A stretch of DNA of 64,000 bases from Pseudomonas sp. ANT_H4 (GTDB lineage Bacteria > Pseudomonadota > Gammaproteobacteria > Pseudomonadales > Pseudomonadaceae). Shown piece by piece: positions 61,314 through 64,000 of the stretch. Position numbers and translations under genes: made by a program. The stretch's first letter is position 1, and the number at the start of each line of letters is the position of its first letter. The stretch lies in assembly GCF_008369295.1 (NCBI RefSeq), contig NZ_VOBG01000013.1, positions 62,001 through 126,000 on the forward strand, written 5' to 3'. A model generated the notes under the pieces. It saw only the letters and a list, made by a program, of their open reading frames with translations. It was not told the DNA's origin and made no database searches.

Positions 61314-62417
61314 TTACTCCCGATGGTCGTGGGTCTGGGTGATACGGCCTTGTTCCACGTGGAACAAAGCAACTGGCGTTTCCGTCTGCCAGCCTTCCCT
61401 CAATAATTCATGGTCTACACAGGTGATAAACACCTGGCAGCGTAAGTCTTCCAACAAGCGGCATAGCGCGCGGCGGTGCTGCTCGTCCAGTTCGGACGGC
61501 AAGTCATCCACCAGATAAATGCACTGGCCTCGCCGAGCCTGGCTGACCAGATGCCCTTGGGCGATACGCAACGCACAGACCACCAACTTCTGCTGACCGC
61601 GAGACAAAATGTCTGCGGCGTTATGTGCACCTAATCTAAGGCGCAAATCAGCCCGTTGTGGTCCGGCCTGGGTGTGACCAATTTGCTGATCCCGTTGTAG
61701 AGAAGTGGCGAGCACTGCACTCAGTTCCCGCTCTTTATCCCAACCACGGTAATAGCTCAACGTTAAACCTTCGAGCTCTAGCAACTCGCTCAAGGTCTGT
61801 TCAAAGACTGGTTTCAAGGCTTTGATATAGGCGCGGCGGTATTCATCTATTTCAGCGCTGGCCAGGCACAGCTCCCGGTCCCAGGCCGCTTGCGAAGCGG
61901 CGTCAAGTGTACCATGCCGCAGCCACGAGTTCCGCTGCCGCAAGGCCTTCTGCAGGCGCTGCCAAGTGGCCATGAAGCGCGGTTCCACGTGGAACACTCC
62001 CCAGTCGAGGAACTGCCTGCGAATTTTTGGTGCACCTTCCAGCAACCGGAAACTGTCGGGGTTGATCAATTGTAGGGGCAGTATTTCCGCCAGTTGCGCC
62101 GCACTGCGAGCATTTTGCCCATCAATGCGGATCTGAAATTCCCCCTGACGGTCGCGGGATATCCCCAGGCTGCTGTGACCGCCTTCCGCCAATTCGACCT
62201 GGCCGAATACGGTACACGCCAACTGCTCGTACTGAATCACCGGCAACAGACGCGCACTGCGAAAGGAACGGGCAAGCCCCAGCAAGTGAATGGCTTCCAG
62301 AACGCTGGTTTTGCCACTGCCGTTGGCGCCATGGAGAATATTGATGCGGGGAGAGGGGGAGAGGGTCACCGGGTGCAAATTGCGCACCGCGGTGACCGAG
62401 ACGCGACTGAGGGACAT
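61314..62417 (-). CDS. recF: DNA replication and repair protein RecF
   Basis: The 367-residue SMC-like ATPase helps load RecA at gapped DNA. The Walker A motif is HGANGSGKTSVLEAIHLLGL, the ABC signature is in DILSRGQQKLVVCALRI and Walker B in CIYLVDDLPSELDE. Two perfect or near-perfect parS palindromes lie inside its coding sequence, encoding GVFHVEP and ALFHVEQ, so the sites constrain the local protein sequence. Confidence 0.97.
   Translation of the reverse strand: MSLSRVSVTAVRNLHPVTLSPSPRINILHGANGSGKTSVLEAIHLLGLARSFRSARLLPVIQYEQLACTVFGQVELAEGGHSSLGISRDRQGEFQIRIDGQNARSAAQLAEILPLQLINPDSFRLLEGAPKIRRQFLDWGVFHVEPRFMATWQRLQKALRQRNSWLRHGTLDAASQAAWDRELCLASAEIDEYRRAYIKALKPVFEQTLSELLELEGLTLSYYRGWDKERELSAVLATSLQRDQQIGHTQAGPQRADLRLRLGAHNAADILSRGQQKLVVCALRIAQGHLVSQARRGQCIYLVDDLPSELDEQHRRALCRLLEDLRCQVFITCVDHELLREGWQTETPVALFHVEQGRITQTHDHRE
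61351..61366. other. parS (ParB-binding) site in recF, perfect
   Basis: TGTTCCACGTGGAACA is a perfect 16-bp palindrome matching the Pseudomonas parS consensus. It lies in the last codons of recF. Confidence 0.88.
61981..61996. other. parS (ParB-binding) site in mid recF
   Basis: GGTTCCACGTGGAACA keeps the 14-bp core GTTCCACGTGGAAC. Only the outermost base differs from the perfect palindrome. Confidence 0.85.
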
Positions 62418-62437
62418 CTAACTTCTGCTGAACATGA

Positions 62438-63541
62438 TTACAGACGCATCGGCATAACAACGTAAGCCGAGTCGTCGTTGTCGGATTCTTGTACCAGTGC
62501 GCTGCTGTTGGAGTCGGACAGAATCAGGCGAACTTGTTCGGTAGTCATCACGCCCAGCACGTCCAGCAGGTAGCTGACGTTGAAGCCGATTTCCAACGAA
62601 CCGCCGTTGTAGTCGACGCCTACTTCTTCTTCCGCTTCTTCCTGCTCCGGGTTGTTGGCCTGGATCTTCAGCTGACCGTTGGCCAGTTGCAGACGAATAC
62701 CTCGGTATTTCTCGTTGGACAGAATCGCCGTACGGCTGAACGCTTCACGCAGGGCCTGGCGATCGCCGATCACCAGCTTGTCGCCGCCTTTAGGCAGCAC
62801 ACGCTCGTAATCCGGAAACTTGCCGTCGACCAGTTTGGAAGTGAAGGTGAACTCGCCGGTGGTTGCGCGGATGTGGTGCTGGCCCAGCACGATGCTGACA
62901 TTACCATCCGGCTCAGTCAGCAGACGCGCCAGCTCAAGGATACCCTTACGCGGCACGATCACCTGGTGGCGATCCGGCTGACCAATATCGGCCTTCATAG
63001 AGCACATGGCCAGACGGTGACCGTCAGTGGCCACAGCGCGGATAATGCCTTCCGAGACTTCCAGCAGCATGCCGTTGAGGTAGTAACGTACATCCTGCTG
63101 GGCCATGGCGAAGCTGGTGCGCTCGATCAGACGGCGCAGCTTGCTTTGCCCCAGGCTACAAGTCAGCGAACCAGGACCTTCCTCCACAGTTGGGAAATCG
63201 TTCGCCGGCAGGGTGGACAGGGTGAAACGGCTGCGGCCGGCCTTGACTACCAACTTCTGCTCATCGACCTTGATGTCGATCAGCGCGTCGTTAGGCAGGC
63301 TCTTGCAGATGTCCATCAGCTTGCGCGCTGGCACGGTGATCTCGCCGGGTTCGGCGGGTTCTTCCAGCTGAACGCGACCAACCAGTTCGACTTCCAGGTC
63401 GGTACCGGTCAACGACAGTTGCTGGCCTTCGACAACCAGCAATACATTGGAGAGCACCGGCAAGGTCTGTCGGCGCTCGACGACGCCTGCGACCAGTTGC
63501 AGGGGTTTCAACAGGGCTTCGCGTTGAATGGTGAAATGCAT
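62438..63541 (-). CDS. dnaN: DNA polymerase III sliding clamp, beta subunit
   Basis: The 367-residue clamp forms a dimer ring that tethers DNA polymerase. It begins MHFTIQREALLKPLQLVAGV and ends YVVMPMRL, the conserved ends of beta clamps, with typical segments such as LPVLSNVLLVVEG and RYYLNGMLLEV. It lies between dnaA and recF with about 20 to 40 bp gaps. Confidence 0.98.
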   Translation of the reverse strand: MHFTIQREALLKPLQLVAGVVERRQTLPVLSNVLLVVEGQQLSLTGTDLEVELVGRVQLEEPAEPGEITVPARKLMDICKSLPNDALIDIKVDEQKLVVKAGRSRFTLSTLPANDFPTVEEGPGSLTCSLGQSKLRRLIERTSFAMAQQDVRYYLNGMLLEVSEGIIRAVATDGHRLAMCSMKADIGQPDRHQVIVPRKGILELARLLTEPDGNVSIVLGQHHIRATTGEFTFTSKLVDGKFPDYERVLPKGGDKLVIGDRQALREAFSRTAILSNEKYRGIRLQLANGQLKIQANNPEQEEAEEEVGVDYNGGSLEIGFNVSYLLDVLGVMTTEQVRLILSDSNSSALVQESDNDDSAYVVMPMRL

Positions 63542-63580
63542 GGTCTAGTCCCTTGCCTTAATAAGCTGCGCTGGTGTTCA

Positions 63581-64000
63581 TCAAGTTGTCAGTGTACGCA
63601 GCAGGTTCTTGTAGTCCTCGCGAATATCCGCGTCGGATTCCTTAAGTTCATTGATCTTGCGGCACGCATGCAAGACCGTGGTGTGGTCGCGACCGCCAAA
63701 CACATCACCAATTTCTGGCAGGCTATGGTTAGTCAACTCCTTGGAGAGCGCCATCGCCACCTGACGTGGACGTGCTACCGAGCGCGAACGGCGCTTGGAC
63801 AGCAGGTCGGAAATCTTGATCTTGTAGTACTCGGCCACTGTGCGTTGGATGTTATCCACACTGACCAGTTTGTCTTGCAAGGCCAGCAGGTCTTTTAGCG
63901 ATTCCCGAATCAGCTCAATGGTGATATCGCGGCCCATGAAGTGCGAGTGAGCGATGACACGCTTGAGCGCGCCTTCCAGTTCACGCACGTTGGAACGAAT
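63581..64000 (-). CDS. dnaA: chromosomal replication initiator DnaA, C-terminal part (runs off right edge)
   Basis: The last 139 codons are present: [20 protein letters not shown] of the lid region and the DNA-binding domain IV with [20 protein letters not shown] and [16 protein letters not shown], which reads the DnaA box. A DnaA-box sequence lies within it. The N-terminal and most of the AAA+ part, the dnaA promoter and oriC lie beyond the right edge. Confidence 0.97.
63852..63860. other. DnaA box inside dnaA
   Basis: TTATCCACA, the perfect 9-mer bound by DnaA. It lies in the dnaA coding sequence close to the origin. Confidence 0.6.

Overview
The window is chromosomal DNA of a fluorescent-group Pseudomonas. 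The gene order is the one seen around the replication origin of this genus. Reading leftwards from the right edge on the minus strand it runs dnaA (cut by the window end), dnaN, recF and gyrB. It continues with plsC/gmhB/glyS/glyQ/tag/htrB, trkA-rsmB-fmt-def, a LysM-family relative, dprA, tsaC, qor, hemF-aroE, a choline-sulfate locus, a D-galactonate locus, trpI/trpBA, osmC, the PA0061/PA0062-type lipoproteins, prlC, a gluconate-dehydrogenase-like operon, a PA0069-type radical SAM gene and a carbonic anhydrase/SulP pair. Host DNA is GC-rich, genes are tightly packed, and many neighbours overlap by 1 to 4 bases (ATGA or TGATG junctions). Perfect ParB sites (parS) and an excess of perfect DnaA boxes fit an oriC-proximal position.

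The main foreign feature is a 6.8-kb AT-rich element (about 34609-41385) inserted inside dprA, so that the DprA reading frame lies in two pieces 6.8 kb apart. The element carries four genes: a large serine recombinase beside the right end, a MOB-type relaxase with a C-terminal LPD7-like domain, a 248-residue protein of unknown function coupled to it, and a phage P2 A-like HUH replication initiator. The ends share a 6-bp direct repeat and carry a 9-bp inverted repeat placed almost symmetrically around it. The left 660 bp hold two diverged copies of a hairpin-rich module, and two near-identical hairpins lie upstream of the relaxase operon. No conjugation pore, capsid or recognisable cargo genes are present. 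I read it as an integrative mobilisable element that may also replicate as a circle and that disables a DNA-uptake gene.

A second lineage-specific block sits between plsC and gyrB. It has a CHASE2-domain histidine kinase, a FecR-domain protein, one or two small reading frames and a divergent OmpR-type response regulator. Together these look like an envelope-sensing two-component system.

The remaining genes form recognisable units. One is tryptophan synthase with its activator TrpI. Another is D-galactonate breakdown (dgoK-dgoA-dgoD plus a dgoT-like transporter broken by a frameshift in a C/G run). Choline-sulfate use comprises a LysR regulator, choline sulfatase, a choline-binding protein and a SulP permease. 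A three-subunit periplasmic dehydrogenase and translation or envelope housekeeping genes complete the set. Many intergenic gaps hold Pseudomonas-type REP hairpins or terminators.
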